Part shown: one piece after another, positions 8,284 to 17,710 of the stretch
How positions within the stretch are numbered: the stretch's first letter is position 1
How the letters are laid out: each line of letters starts with the position of its first letter
The notes under the pieces: generated by a model
Told to the model about the DNA's origin: nothing
The model's input: the letters and a program-made list of their open reading frames with translations, nothing else
The model's database searches: none
Origin: Starkeya sp. ORNL1
GTDB taxonomy: Bacteria; Pseudomonadota; Alphaproteobacteria; Rhizobiales; Xanthobacteraceae
Length of the DNA: 64,000 nucleotides
Assembly: GCF_012971745.1 (NCBI RefSeq)
Contig: NZ_CP048834.1
Coordinates: forward strand, 1,240,001-1,304,000
Direction: 5' to 3'
Made by a program: the position numbers and the translations under genes

Positions 8284-9136
8284 TGGCACGCTCCGCCGGC
8301 CGCCGGTATACGATGGCGTCGGAGTATCGGCACACCTCGAAGAGCGGCGATATGCGGCTCATGGATTCGGTATGACCGAGGCAGATGAACCCCCCAGGCA
8401 ATAGATTTTCATAAAGGTTTTCCGCAGCCACCCTCCGCGAGCTGTCATCAAAATATATCAGGACGTTGCGGCAGAAAATGACGTCGAACATGCCATGCGC
8501 ACGGGTCTGGCCGATTTGGACCAGATTCACCGGTGAGAAGCTGATGGAATCCCTCAAATCCTGGTGAACCAGCCAGCGTTCCTCACCGACCGGTTCGAAA
8601 TACTTTGCGATCAGCTTGTCCGAGAGCCTCATCAGGGCTCGGCGACCGAAAAGTCCCTGCTGCGCCGCCTCGAGCGCGCGCGTATCAATGTCTGAGCCGA
8701 CGATCTCGATGTTGTAGGAATCGACCTGCGGCCAGTTCTCGAGCAGCCAGATGGCGATCGAATAAGGTTCTTCCCCGGTCGAACACGGCACCGACCAGAT
8801 GCGGATGGTATCCCCTCGGCCGCGGGCGCGCGTGCGGTCCCGCAGAAGATCGGTCGTCAGGCACTGGAGCTGCTGCTCTTCCCGATAGAAATATGTCTCG
8901 TTCACGGTAAACGCGTTTATGAAATGCTCGACCTCGCCGGCAACGTCGGCGCGCAACCGGGCGAAATAGCTGGCGAAGGAAGTCGTGCCAGTTTCGATCA
9001 TGCGATCATAAATCCGGCGTTCGACGTAATAGCGCTTGGCCTCGGTGAAAACCATCCCGGTACGGCGATAGATAAACTCGCAGAGCCGTCCAAACTCATC
9101 CTCGCTCACGACCCTGCCGTCAGTCGCGGTTGGCAT
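8276..9136 (-). CDS. cheR: chemoreceptor glutamate methyltransferase CheR
   Basis: A 286-residue CheR that transfers methyl groups from S-adenosylmethionine to receptor glutamates. Visible signatures are the N-terminal helical domain ending in NETYFYRE, the SAM-binding segment WSVPCSTGEEPYSIA, the acidic GSDID, and FDVIFCRNVLIYFD with the C-terminal FICLGHTES. Length is normal for the family and there is no TPR extension. Its ATG lies 17 bases inside the HEAT-repeat gene. Together with CheB it gives adaptation to the cytoplasmic receptor at the head of the operon. Confidence 0.95.
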   Translation of the reverse strand: MPTATDGRVVSEDEFGRLCEFIYRRTGMVFTEAKRYYVERRIYDRMIETGTTSFASYFARLRADVAGEVEHFINAFTVNETYFYREEQQLQCLTTDLLRDRTRARGRGDTIRIWSVPCSTGEEPYSIAIWLLENWPQVDSYNIEIVGSDIDTRALEAAQQGLFGRRALMRLSDKLIAKYFEPVGEERWLVHQDLRDSISFSPVNLVQIGQTRAHGMFDVIFCRNVLIYFDDSSRRVAAENLYENLLPGGFICLGHTESMSRISPLFEVCRYSDAIVYRRPAERANG

Positions 9137-9749
9137 TGGATGGTTTTCTCAAGCGCTTCACGGCAATCTCGATCGCGAATGCGAGGAAGGGCGAACCGGC
9201 AAACCTTTCGGCGCAGAGTTCCAATACCGGCTGCGCCTGTGGCTCCCCTATTTCCGCAAGGACGTCCACTGCCGCAGCGCAAACGTTCGGCTGGTCTTCG
9301 CGTTCCAACAGTTCGCACATAAGCCGCGTCGCCTCGCCGGCGGGTAATCCGCGCACCAGCTCGCACGACAGCAGGCGGACGTCCGGGTCGGCGTCGGCGA
9401 GCAGTGCAGGAAGGCGCGCGGCGACGAGGTCGGGCATTGTCCGCATCGCGTCGAGTGATCCGGTACGCAGACCGACATCGTCGGAGCGCAGCAGCGCCAG
9501 CAGGATTTCGGCGCCTTCCACCGTCGGGCTGCGAGCAAGACCGGTGAAAATGACTTCGCGCACCCGGGCGTCGCTCTCGCCGGCCAAAGCAGCCCCGGCA
9601 ATGGTCACACCGCCGGGCATGGCGAGCAAAGCACGCGCGGCACGCCAGCGCTCCTCCACATTGCCATGGCCGAGCGCGGAACGCGCGGCCTCCAGATCAA
9701 ACGGAGCCTCGGGCGACGCGGAGACCGTGTTCTTCCGGATCAGAGGCAT
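9120..9749 (-). CDS. HEAT-repeat protein of the chemotaxis operon
   Basis: About 209 residues made of repeated helical pairs. Successive units carry the patterns W-R-A-A-R-A-L-L, DARVREVIFTGLA, DVGLRTGSLDAMRTM, DPDVRLLSCELV and NVCAAAVDVLAEIG, which is the HEAT/PBS-lyase repeat rhythm. These form curved scaffolds that bind other proteins. The start chosen (MPLIRKNTV) follows the cheB stop by one base. HEAT proteins between cheB and cheR occur in some alphaproteobacterial che clusters, and a role in assembling or tuning the adaptation enzymes is an inference. Confidence 0.82.
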   Translation of the reverse strand: MPLIRKNTVSASPEAPFDLEAARSALGHGNVEERWRAARALLAMPGGVTIAGAALAGESDARVREVIFTGLARSPTVEGAEILLALLRSDDVGLRTGSLDAMRTMPDLVAARLPALLADADPDVRLLSCELVRGLPAGEATRLMCELLEREDQPNVCAAAVDVLAEIGEPQAQPVLELCAERFAGSPFLAFAIEIAVKRLRKPSNANRD

Positions 9750-9750
9750 G

Positions 9751-10824
9751 TCATGGCACCATTTTCTGTAGGCGCGCGGCAATCTGCGGTAACGGCACGA
9801 TCCAATCGGCCCCTCCCGCCTTCACCAACTCTCCCGGCATACCCCATACGACCGCGGTCTCCTCCGCCTCGGCGATGGTGCCGCCACCCTGGGCTTGCAG
9901 CAAGGCCATGGCATCGGCGCCGTCATTGCCCATGCCGGTCATGAGGACGCCGACGAGCTGGCTGGGCGAGACATGCTCCATGGCACTGCGCACCAGGCGA
10001 TCCGTGCTGGGATGCCAAAGGTAGTGCGCATGCGCGGGAGCCGCCATCGCCACCAGGCCGGCGGCGCGACGGGCGACGATCAGGTCGGCATCGCCGACGC
10101 CGATATAGACCGTGCCCGGCCGAAGCGGCGTCGGTTGCCTAACCTCTACGACGGACAGCGCGCATATGCCGTCGAGCCTTCGCGACAGCGCGCCGGTAAA
10201 GCTCGCCGGCATGTGCTGGGCGACCAGGATCGGCCAGGGAAAGTTCGCCGGCAGGGCTGTTAGCAGGGCTTCCAGCGCGGGCGGGCCGCCAGTCGATGTG
10301 CCGATCAGGACCAAGCCCTCACCCACCGGCCGCTTCAGCCGGCGCGGCGCCGCCGTCGTACTGCGGGTGTCCGTGCCGGCATTGCCGATGCGGTGGCGGA
10401 CCCGCTCGCGAAGACGCGCGCTGGCCTTCACCCGTGCTCCCGCCGCGCCACGTACCTTTGCCACCAATTGCGGCGCCCATTCGCCGATGTGGAGCGATAC
10501 GGCGCCGGTGGGCTTGGGAACGAAATCGATCGCGCCCAGCCGGAAAGCCTCCAGTGTCGCCTCGGTGTCGGCTGTGGCATAGGAGGACACCATCACCACC
10601 GGACATGGCCGTTCGATCATCAGCCGATCTAGGCAGGCGAGGCCGTCCATGCGCGGCATGTTAAGGTCGAGAGTGACCACATCGGGAGCGAACGACCGGT
10701 TCAGCTCGACCGCCTCGAAGCCGTCCCGAGCGAAGCGTACTTCGAAATCAACTTCCTGCGCGAACACTGCGCCGAGAAGCTTCCGCACGAGGGCTGAATC
10801 GTCCACCACCAGGAGACGGATCAC
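9751..10824 (-). CDS. cheB: protein-glutamate methylesterase/glutaminase CheB
   Basis: A 357-residue CheB that demethylates receptor glutamates when phosphorylated. The N-terminal receiver has VVDDSALVR and phospho-Asp53 in TLDLNMPRMDG. The C-terminal esterase domain shows the catalytic serine in IGTSTGGPPALE, the histidine in QHMPASFT and the aspartate in MTGMGNDGADAM, so the catalytic triad is complete. It starts with GTG overlapping the stop of the triple-CheW gene (GTGA). The linker between the domains is long and rich in Arg, Ala and Thr. Confidence 0.95.
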   Translation of the reverse strand: MIRLLVVDDSALVRKLLGAVFAQEVDFEVRFARDGFEAVELNRSFAPDVVTLDLNMPRMDGLACLDRLMIERPCPVVMVSSYATADTEATLEAFRLGAIDFVPKPTGAVSLHIGEWAPQLVAKVRGAAGARVKASARLRERVRHRIGNAGTDTRSTTAAPRRLKRPVGEGLVLIGTSTGGPPALEALLTALPANFPWPILVAQHMPASFTGALSRRLDGICALSVVEVRQPTPLRPGTVYIGVGDADLIVARRAAGLVAMAAPAHAHYLWHPSTDRLVRSAMEHVSPSQLVGVLMTGMGNDGADAMALLQAQGGGTIAEAEETAVVWGMPGELVKAGGADWIVPLPQIAARLQKMVP

Positions 10825-12365
10825 GGATCGATCTGTCTGGTCTTGGCAGCAAAGCTATCCAGAAGCCCGCGTTCCGCCCTCGTCAGCAGTTCGGCAGGAT
10901 CGAGGATGAGGACGATGCGGCCGACCGAGTGAAGATTGAGGATGCCAGACACCAGCCGAGTGGCTTCGCCGGTCAGGTCGGGCGCGGGGTCGATGGCATC
11001 CGCGCTACTGCTCAGAATGTCGGTGACGCTGTCGACAATGATGCCCGCACGATGCCGTTTGGTGCGCACTACGACGATCCGGCGACGCGTGTCGTCCTTG
11101 CTCGCGGGCAGGTCGAAACGCCGGCGCTGGTCGATGACGGGCAACACCTCGCCTCGAAGATTTATGACGCCTTCGAGGAATTTGGGCGTCTTTGGGACTC
11201 GCGTGACCTTTCCGGGTAGATGCGTAACCTCGTCGATGGCATCGATGGGCAATCCATATTCGTCCTCGCCCAAACGGAACACGAGGAACTGCACGTCCCT
11301 TGCCGACGCGCACCCGGTGTGCGTCGTGTCGCTGCCGATTCCGCGCTGCGGATCATGGCGTTGCGAACCGAGGCGTTGCATGACCTCCTCCCGAAACAGC
11401 GATTCAGGTTCAAGGATCGAGATCAGGCGGCGGCCGGCCTCGCCGCGGTAGATCGCCTTGACGCGGCTTTCCCCGCCGATCCGCGCGGCTAGGACCGCCG
11501 GTATCGGCTCGATCATGCTGTGCTCGGCGGGAATGATGGCGCGCATGCGATCGACCACGATCCCAACAGGGATCGAGCCAATCTTGGCCACGACAACCTT
11601 CTCACTTCCGTGCATCCTGTCCGGAGCGGGAAGGTCGAGCAGGCAACGCAGCGAGAACAGCGGCAGCAACCCTTCGCGATACGCCATGACGCCAAGCGAC
11701 TGCGATTCGCGGTGCGACACCTTCATCAGCGTCGCCGGGATCGGCACGATCTCCAGGACCGCGTCGATGGCAAGTGCATATTCTTGGTCCGCGACCTCGA
11801 AGCTGATTAAGCGCAGTCCATCGGCAGCGTTGTTGCCAGTCGCGGGCGAAGCAAACGCGGCGGTCGGCGCAGGGGCGCGAGCCGGCCGGCTTCGTGGAAC
11901 GAAGACCTCCGCCAGCCGGTGATGAATATCGAGCACCTTCGCCATGTCGCGGTCATCGTGGAACCGGAACACGCCCTTCAAGCGTTCATCGGGCCGGGCC
12001 ACGCCGCTGGCAAGCGCGTCTTTCACCTCATCGGAGTTGATGACTACCAAGGCATCGACGAAGTCGACCGCGAGTGCCACGGGCGCGGCGCCGCTCAACA
12101 CGATAGCACGTGCCCGCGAGGTGTCTTCGGCATCCTCATAGCCGAGCAATGCGCGCAGGCTGGCGACGGGTACCGGCGAGCCGCGCAGATAGCCGATACC
12201 CATCAGGCCCCGTGGAGCGTGCGGCACGCGCGCAACCGCCGGCACGCGGACCACCTCGGCCACTTCATCTGCCGGCAGCGCGTAAAAATCGGCAGCGATG
12301 CGGAAGGTCAGAAACCTGCGGTGCCCCGCGCCCCCTCCCACGGGCCGGTGGGCGGGCTTATCCAT
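10821..12365 (-). CDS. cheW: CheW scaffold with three tandem CheW domains
   Basis: A 514-residue protein in which the CheW fold occurs three times, at roughly residues 15-155, 183-330 and 360-505. Each unit shows the entry strand ([45 protein letters not shown]), the following (V/I)xxVxxxP segment, a GV(I/M)xxR(G/E)xxxPxxxL-type strand, and a valine-rich V(V/I)VD strand. Normal CheW is a single unit of about 160 residues that links receptors to CheA. A triple protein could bridge several receptors or kinases and change array geometry (inference). It overlaps the receptor gene by 8 bases and cheB by 4. Confidence 0.9.
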   Translation of the reverse strand: MDKPAHRPVGGGAGHRRFLTFRIAADFYALPADEVAEVVRVPAVARVPHAPRGLMGIGYLRGSPVPVASLRALLGYEDAEDTSRARAIVLSGAAPVALAVDFVDALVVINSDEVKDALASGVARPDERLKGVFRFHDDRDMAKVLDIHHRLAEVFVPRSRPARAPAPTAAFASPATGNNAADGLRLISFEVADQEYALAIDAVLEIVPIPATLMKVSHRESQSLGVMAYREGLLPLFSLRCLLDLPAPDRMHGSEKVVVAKIGSIPVGIVVDRMRAIIPAEHSMIEPIPAVLAARIGGESRVKAIYRGEAGRRLISILEPESLFREEVMQRLGSQRHDPQRGIGSDTTHTGCASARDVQFLVFRLGEDEYGLPIDAIDEVTHLPGKVTRVPKTPKFLEGVINLRGEVLPVIDQRRRFDLPASKDDTRRRIVVVRTKRHRAGIIVDSVTDILSSSADAIDPAPDLTGEATRLVSGILNLHSVGRIVLILDPAELLTRAERGLLDSFAAKTRQIDP

Positions 12366-14307
12366 TCTGCTGCTTCAATTCGTCGGCGAGAGAGGCAATC
12401 TCCTCGATGGCCGCGGCGAGATCCTCCGCGCCGCGTGCCTGCTGCGAGGCGGCCGTTGCGGCTTGGCGAGAGGCCGAGCTCGCCTGTTCGGCCGCCGCCG
12501 CGATCTGCCGGGCTCCCCCAGCCGCCTGCGCCGCCGCGCTCATGATGGCTCGCGCACCATCCAGGATGGCCGCGTTGGCCCCGCTCATGGCGGCAACATC
12601 GCCATCGAGGCGTTCCAGCGATCCAAAGATCGAACGGTTGCTTTGAACCTCAAGTTCGGCGGTTAGGATGCTCTGTTCGCAATCGCGGCGTAGCGACGAG
12701 ATCTGATCGAGGATCGTGCGCACCGTGTCCTTTATCCGACCGACACTTTCCGAAGACTCCCGCGCCAGCGAGCGGATATCACCTGAAACGAGGGCAAACC
12801 CTCGCCCTGTCTCGCCGGCCCGAGCCGCCTCCACGGCGCCGCTGACTGCCAGCATGGTGGTCTGGACCGCTACCAGCGCAATGGCATCGACGATCTTCTC
12901 GATCCCACGGCCCATGCCCTCGAGCCGCTCGATCGTAGCGAGGCTGGTCTGTGTACCTTCGAGAGCCGTCGCAACGCCGTTCATGAGTTTTTCGATCGTC
13001 TGCCGGCTATCCCTGAGTGCGGCCTGCGCTGTAGCGACACCGTCATTTGCGGCGACGGCTTTGTCCTGCGCGATACCCGCACTCGCCTCAATCTGTGCCA
13101 GGGCGGCGGCGGTCTCCTGAGTGGCACCGGCCTGCTGCTGCGAGCCCCGGTTGATCTGCTCGACGGCGGCCATGATCTGCGCGGCAGCGCTCGAGAGCTC
13201 CTGGATGGTGGCCGACAGTTCTTCCGCCGTTGTGGCTACCTGCTCGACCTGCTCCCCAACGCCGTCGCGCTTGCGCAAGACTTCCGTCGCCCGTGCCAAA
13301 GAGTGCGCGGCCGTCTGTCCCTCTTCCAGCGACAGCGCCTGCTGCTGGACAGCCGACTGGGCTTCGCTGGCAGCGCTGGCCTGCTCCTCAGCCGCGCCTG
13401 CTACCAACTCCGCACCGCGCTGGGCCTCGATCGCGGCTCGTTCCGCGTCCAAGGCGGCGAGAAGTATGCGCTCGCTGCCTTCGGATAATGCGCTCATGTC
13501 CTGGCGAAGCGTGTTGAGGGCAACAACCACCGTTTTGCCAGTTCGGGCTTCGGTGGCGGCAACCTCAGCGGCGGCCTTGATGGTGGCCGCAACGTCCCCC
13601 ACCTCCGACTGTATGGTCGTAGCGAGTTGCTGTACCTCGGACGCGCTACGCTCGGAGATCTCAGCGAGCGCCCTCACCTCGTCAGCAACGACGGCGAAGC
13701 CGCGGCCCTGATCGCCGGCCCTCGCAGCCTCGATGGCCGCGTTCAACGCCAAAAGGTTCGTCTGGTCGGAGATCCGGGCCACGGTCTGCGTGATCTCGCC
13801 GACGTCCCGCGCTCGGCTTTCCAGCTGCGCGATCATGGCGACAGATGCTTCCTGACGCTGCGCGTTCCGCTCAATAGAACGAATGGACGTCGTGATCTGT
13901 ATGGCGGCCTCGGCAAGGACCAACTGGACCGCCTCCGTACGCTTGCGGGATATGTCCGCCTGCGCACGTGCCGCTTTCAGGTTCTCCGTAACGTTCTGGA
14001 TCGCCGCGAGTTGTTCCTGCGAACCACCGGCGGACTCCTCGGCGCCGCTGGCAATCTGCTCCATGGAGCGGCGAAGCTCCTCGGCGGCAGCAGATGCCTC
14101 CGCAAGCCCGCTGGCGAGTTCCTCGGTCGCCGCGGCGAGACGTTCGGCAACCTTTTCATGTCGTTCCACTGGCGCTGAGGGGCGAACCGCAGGGAGCGCC
14201 TTGGGCGCGGCAGCCGGAACAGGCGTGGCGGACGCCGATGCGCCCTCGGAAACGGGACGTCGCTTATCGGCGCCGGAGGATATCTTCGTCGACTTAACGA
14301 GCGCCAT
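12358..14307 (-). CDS. soluble chemoreceptor with two tandem MCP signalling tips
   Basis: A 649-residue methyl-accepting protein without any hydrophobic segment long enough to cross a membrane, so it is cytoplasmic. Two receptor signalling tips are visible: residues about 177-215 ([18 protein letters not shown] then [12 protein letters not shown]) and about 474-515 ([18 protein letters not shown] then [12 protein letters not shown]). The rest is Ala/Gln/Glu-rich coiled coil with no recognised ligand-binding domain. The second tip has diverged at normally conserved positions. The start at [10 protein letters not shown] is chosen because the upstream in-frame codons read through arginine-rich sequence. 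It heads the che operon and would be its dedicated input. Confidence 0.88.
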   Translation of the reverse strand: MALVKSTKISSGADKRRPVSEGASASATPVPAAAPKALPAVRPSAPVERHEKVAERLAAATEELASGLAEASAAAEELRRSMEQIASGAEESAGGSQEQLAAIQNVTENLKAARAQADISRKRTEAVQLVLAEAAIQITTSIRSIERNAQRQEASVAMIAQLESRARDVGEITQTVARISDQTNLLALNAAIEAARAGDQGRGFAVVADEVRALAEISERSASEVQQLATTIQSEVGDVAATIKAAAEVAATEARTGKTVVVALNTLRQDMSALSEGSERILLAALDAERAAIEAQRGAELVAGAAEEQASAASEAQSAVQQQALSLEEGQTAAHSLARATEVLRKRDGVGEQVEQVATTAEELSATIQELSSAAAQIMAAVEQINRGSQQQAGATQETAAALAQIEASAGIAQDKAVAANDGVATAQAALRDSRQTIEKLMNGVATALEGTQTSLATIERLEGMGRGIEKIVDAIALVAVQTTMLAVSGAVEAARAGETGRGFALVSGDIRSLARESSESVGRIKDTVRTILDQISSLRRDCEQSILTAELEVQSNRSIFGSLERLDGDVAAMSGANAAILDGARAIMSAAAQAAGGARQIAAAAEQASSASRQAATAASQQARGAEDLAAAIEEIASLADELKQQNG

Positions 14308-14431
14308 TGATACTCTCGATGGGTGACCTTGTCGGGAACGCACATTGCGCTGTCGACATTTCCGGCGCAACCACATGGGTTGTTCGTATTCCGGTAGGGC
14401 TCCAGGATTGGTCCGAGGCATACTCCCCGGT

Positions 14432-14683
14432 TTACGCGAGGTCGTTACCACGAAGCAGGATTTCTACGACACGGCGAGCGTCGAGAATCTCAGCCACCGC
14501 GCCGGTTCGAGCGGCGAATTTCAGTGCGAGCAGCACCCCGGTGAGCTGAACGCCACGCTGGCCTATGAACCGTTCTTCGAGGAACACCACGGCCTCATGC
14601 AGGGTGCGTAGCTCCTTTCCATCCCGCAACAGGATAGGTTTGTCTAAGTCTGCGTTCCAATAGGGTAAATCCGTCTCGCTCAT
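14432..14683 (-). CDS. small conserved hypothetical protein, paralogue of the 33.9-kb ORF
   Basis: An 83-residue protein beginning [16 protein letters not shown]. It shares DLP(Y/F)WN, then a [11 protein letters not shown] block and an ARRxxEx(A/L)L tail with the ORF at 33874-34371, so the two form a family within this window. I do not know the function. It lies 124 bases upstream of the receptor gene on the same strand and could be read with it. No strong ribosome-binding site is visible. Confidence 0.7.
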   Translation of the reverse strand: MSETDLPYWNADLDKPILLRDGKELRTLHEAVVFLEERFIGQRGVQLTGVLLALKFAARTGAVAEILDARRVVEILLRGNDLA

Positions 14684-14753
14684 GGCCGAGTATAACGCGC
14701 CAGAGGGCCACCGGATCCCGACGGCCGGCTGGTACCTTTAGAGGGCGGCTCAC

Positions 14754-14963
14754 CTACGCAAGCACACCAGCCTCCTTGGCCGCGAATACAAATGCATCTC
14801 GGAACTTGCCGGCAGCGGCGACGCCATTGACGACGTCTCGCGCCGCGATCCAGGCCGCGTGGTGAGCCTCTGTCCCGACGAAGTCCCTTGGCGACTGCAG
14901 CATGAGAAAGGCGAGCGCGCCCTCCACGTCCCCGAGCGAACGCTTGCCAGCGTCGCCGTCTTA
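14754..14963 (-). pseudogene. DUF982 gene remnant, N-terminus lost
   Basis: Reading the minus strand from a TAA at about 14963 gives GDVEGALAFL, SPRDFVGTEAHHAAW, then VAAAGKFRDAFVFAAKEAG and a TAG at 14754. This is the core and C-terminus of DUF982, a small Rhizobiales family. The N-terminal strand and any start codon are missing because the frame ends at a stop exactly where an unrelated plus-strand fragment (RskA-like) begins. It therefore looks truncated by a rearrangement junction near 14965-14975. Confidence 0.6.
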
Positions 14964-14976
14964 AACAGACACCCTG

Positions 14977-15319
14977 ATGCGGGATGCCGCACGCACACCG
15001 GTAATGGTAGCCGTCCTGCTCTCCGACCAGAACAGGCCAGCGGCGGTCGTGAACGCCTACCGTGATGGCCGGACCGCATTGGTGCCGCTCGAAGCGCTGA
15101 GCGCCCCTGAAGGCAAGTCGCTGCAGGTATGGACCTTGTTTGACCGCGCGCGGTCCGGTCTCCATCGGCCTGTTCGATGCCCTGCGCAGTCTTGACCTGA
15201 AGATCGAAGGCCTGCTGGTGACAAGCCAGGACCAACTTTTCGAGGTCACGCTGGAGCCCGCAGGCGGATCGCCGACCGGGCCAATCCTAATGAAGGGCAA
15301 CGCCAGCCGTGCACTTTAG
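14977..15319 (+). pseudogene. anti-sigma factor (RskA-type) C-terminal domain, frameshifted fragment
   Basis: From 14977 the plus strand reads PVMVAVLLSDQNRPAAVVN and LVPLEALSAPEGKSLQVWTL. After a frameshift near 15150 it continues RGPVSIGLFDALRSLDLKIE, then QLFEVTLEPAGGSPTGPILM and a TAG at 15317-15319. This is the conserved extracytoplasmic domain of RskA/YlaC-type anti-sigma factors. The N-terminal sigma-binding region and the membrane helix are absent, and an in-frame stop lies just upstream. It cannot encode a working protein. No cognate sigma gene is adjacent. Confidence 0.75.
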
Positions 15320-15740
15320 CGCAGCGTTCAGAAGCACTACCACGTCGGCGATGATGGGCCTCACGCATTGACCTTCCACACGGGCACCGGCGGGAAGTCC
15401 AGCCAGCAATCAACTCCTAGCCTCAGGCCGCACAGCTACGTAGCTGCCATCTGACGGAAAAATCGGCATACCCAAGCCGGGGAGGAACCGCTGCGGCGTC
15501 AAAAGGCCCGGGGCGATACCTTCACCGACATCGCGAGCTTGTTGGTTGATTCCCCGCGGCGGCAAGTCAACGACGATGGCTCCAAGCCGTTTTGGACAAC
15601 GCCTCCGCCAATTGACCCATCGCGACGATTACGACGCCCGAACCTTGTCCAAGTGGCGCTTCAAAACGGGCGTTGTACAGGCCATTCTGCATTGTACATT
15701 CTCTCAATTTCTTGAAACGATGATAATTATACTACGAAAA
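15320..15740. other. intergenic debris without recognisable gene
   Basis: About 420 bases between the RskA fragment and the lysE-like gene. One frame near 15490-15545 weakly recalls the helix-turn-helix tail of a resolvase, but too little remains to name it. The last part, 15680-15740, turns AT-rich. No terminator or promoter stands out. Confidence 0.35.
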
Positions 15741-16376
15741 CTAAACAGAATTCAAGATATTGAGCGAAAGAACCACGGCTGCAGAGATCAATACTACCCC
15801 AGCGACCGCGTCCAACTTTCTTCGGTAGGCTGGAAGCTTCAGCTTGGATGACAATCCCACCCCCGCCAGACTCCACCCGTAAAACCTGATTGCGGAAGCC
15901 GAGAGGAATCCGAATGCGAATCCTATTTGGGCCTCACTGGCATATCCGGACGAGAAAACACCGACGAGAAACATCACCTCCAGCCAGGCCAATGGGTTCA
16001 GCCAAGTGACCGCAAGCATCAAACTGATTGCGCGGAAGCGGGATCCGCGGGCCTCGGTCGGCACCTCGGCCTCGGATGCTCGGCTGACCCTGATCAGCAC
16101 GCGCAGGCCGCACCACGCTAGAAATCCCGCGCAGCCCAACTGTAGCGTGCCAGATAGGGTCGGATGCTGCGTTAGCACCGTACCGAGGCCACCAATTCCC
16201 ATGGCCACCAAAGCAATCTCGGACACGTAGCCGGTCGAGGCGACTGCCATGGGATGGTTGCGCAGCATACCCGCCCGGATAAGCATCAGATTCTGAGGGC
16301 CAAGAGAGAAGATTAGCCCAAGACCGAATACAAAGCCCGACACCGTGGCCGAGGAGAACATAAGGTCGGCGCGCAT
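15741..16376 (-). CDS. LysE/ArgO-family amino-acid exporter
   Basis: A 211-residue inner-membrane protein with about six hydrophobic segments. The N-terminal FGLGLIFSLGPQN is the hallmark of the LysE/RhtB/ArgO superfamily, and TWLNPLAWLE is the second conserved loop. These proteins export basic or other amino acids using the proton gradient. The start follows GGAGGATAGACG, a good ribosome-binding site. The Bug-type binding protein and LysR genes lie upstream on the same strand, but the 178-base gap leaves co-transcription uncertain. The C-terminal end is AT-richer than the rest. Confidence 0.88.
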   Translation of the reverse strand: MRADLMFSSATVSGFVFGLGLIFSLGPQNLMLIRAGMLRNHPMAVASTGYVSEIALVAMGIGGLGTVLTQHPTLSGTLQLGCAGFLAWCGLRVLIRVSRASEAEVPTEARGSRFRAISLMLAVTWLNPLAWLEVMFLVGVFSSGYASEAQIGFAFGFLSASAIRFYGWSLAGVGLSSKLKLPAYRRKLDAVAGVVLISAAVVLSLNILNSV

Positions 16377-16554
16377 CGTCTATCCTCCGAATTAACTCGC
16401 TGGCCTGCTTGGCGAAATACGTAGTTGAAGCCGCGGCATGGATAGACGCCGCAGCGCGTTGCCCATTGGGACGTCGCCGTTGCCGTCGCTGCGGGCGGTT
16501 TTGCAGGCGTGCAAATGTGGCTGAGTTGGGCGCGGCGAGGTGCTTACGGGAGCT

Positions 16555-17556
16555 TTACTCGGCTTTTAGACCTGCTGCCTGTGCAACAGGCGGCCATTTG
16601 CGCGACTCTGCGGCGAGAAAAGCGCGGGCATCTGCCGCCGTGCCGGTACGAGGTATGTATCCGGACTTTGCAAGGAGCGCGGGGACATCACCATCACGCA
16701 ATCCCTCGTTAATCGCGGTGTTTAGTGCGTCGACGACGGCGGTCGGGGTTCCTGTCGGTGCGAGGACCATTGCCCAAGCGTCGGGATCGAAGGAGAGCTG
16801 CGGGAAGCCGGCCTCAGTGACAGTTGGTACGTCCGGCAGGTCAGCGGTCCGGTGCGCGCCGGAATAGGCAATCGCCCGTAGCTTGCCCTCTCGGACCATC
16901 GGCGCCAGCATCGCTGATGTGCCGAAGTTCATGTCGATCCGGCCGCCAAGCATGTCGGCAACGGCCTGCGCGCCACCACGATAAGGAATGCCGCGAATGT
17001 CGACGCCGCTCGACCTCTTGAGGGTTTCCCCCAGCAACTGGGGCGGCGTGTTCAAGCCATAGCCGAAGGTCAGCGCTCCAGGGTTAGCCTTTGCATACGC
17101 GACCAGTTCCGTCAGCGAGTGGACCGGCAGCTCCGGGCGGACCACCAACACGTGCGACCACACGGCGATGGTGGAGATAGCGCTAAAACTAGTTTCAAGG
17201 TGGGGTTCCCGCGAACCCTGCAGACCAAATGTCTGAGAATTTATAGCGAGCAGGAGGGTGTAACCATCGGCCGGGGCACGCGCGACAAATTCCGTCCCGA
17301 TTACGCCGCCTGCCCCCGATTGATTGTCGACCACGACCGGTTGGCCGAGCCTCTGCGAGATATCCTTGGCAACTACGCGTCCCAGGAAATCGACCGGACC
17401 ACCTGCAATGAACGGCACGACAAGCTTGATCTGTCGAACGGGATAATCGAGGGCGTTCGCGTTGGCCCCGAGTGAAAGCCATGCGACGAGCAGCCCAACC
17501 AGCAAACCAACCTGCTTGGGCAACCGACTTTCTGCTGAGCATCGAGCTACAGACAT
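16555..17556 (-). CDS. Bug/TctC-family periplasmic substrate-binding protein
   Basis: About 333 residues with a signal peptide (hydrophobic VGLLVGLLVAWLSLGANANA, cleavage likely before LDYPVRQI). The mature part shows the family pattern YPxRxIKLVVPFxAGGPVD, NQSGAGGVIGTEFVA, GYTLL, then YGLNTPPQL and a GGRIDMNFG segment. These proteins capture carboxylates or related small molecules. Many are orphans without the TctAB membrane partners, as here: no TctA or TctB gene is nearby. The ATG at 17556 is chosen over a GTG at 17562. The LysR gene upstream is probably its regulator. Confidence 0.88.
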   Translation of the reverse strand: MSVARCSAESRLPKQVGLLVGLLVAWLSLGANANALDYPVRQIKLVVPFIAGGPVDFLGRVVAKDISQRLGQPVVVDNQSGAGGVIGTEFVARAPADGYTLLLAINSQTFGLQGSREPHLETSFSAISTIAVWSHVLVVRPELPVHSLTELVAYAKANPGALTFGYGLNTPPQLLGETLKRSSGVDIRGIPYRGGAQAVADMLGGRIDMNFGTSAMLAPMVREGKLRAIAYSGAHRTADLPDVPTVTEAGFPQLSFDPDAWAMVLAPTGTPTAVVDALNTAINEGLRDGDVPALLAKSGYIPRTGTAADARAFLAAESRKWPPVAQAAGLKAE

Positions 17557-17710
17557 CGTCACGATCCGCCCCCCGGCTAGTGGACATCGTCAGCTCATGG
17601 TTGAGCCGATGGCGGCTATCTCAATCAGGTCGGGCCCATGCGTCCACAATGTTTAAGCGATACCAGCCCGCGGAATTAGTGCGAGCCCGCCCATCGCAAG
17701 ATCTAGCGAG

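Noticed and set aside
15480..15560. Possible resolvase helix-turn-helix remnant
   Set aside because: Only about 20 residues look similar and no catalytic part is present.
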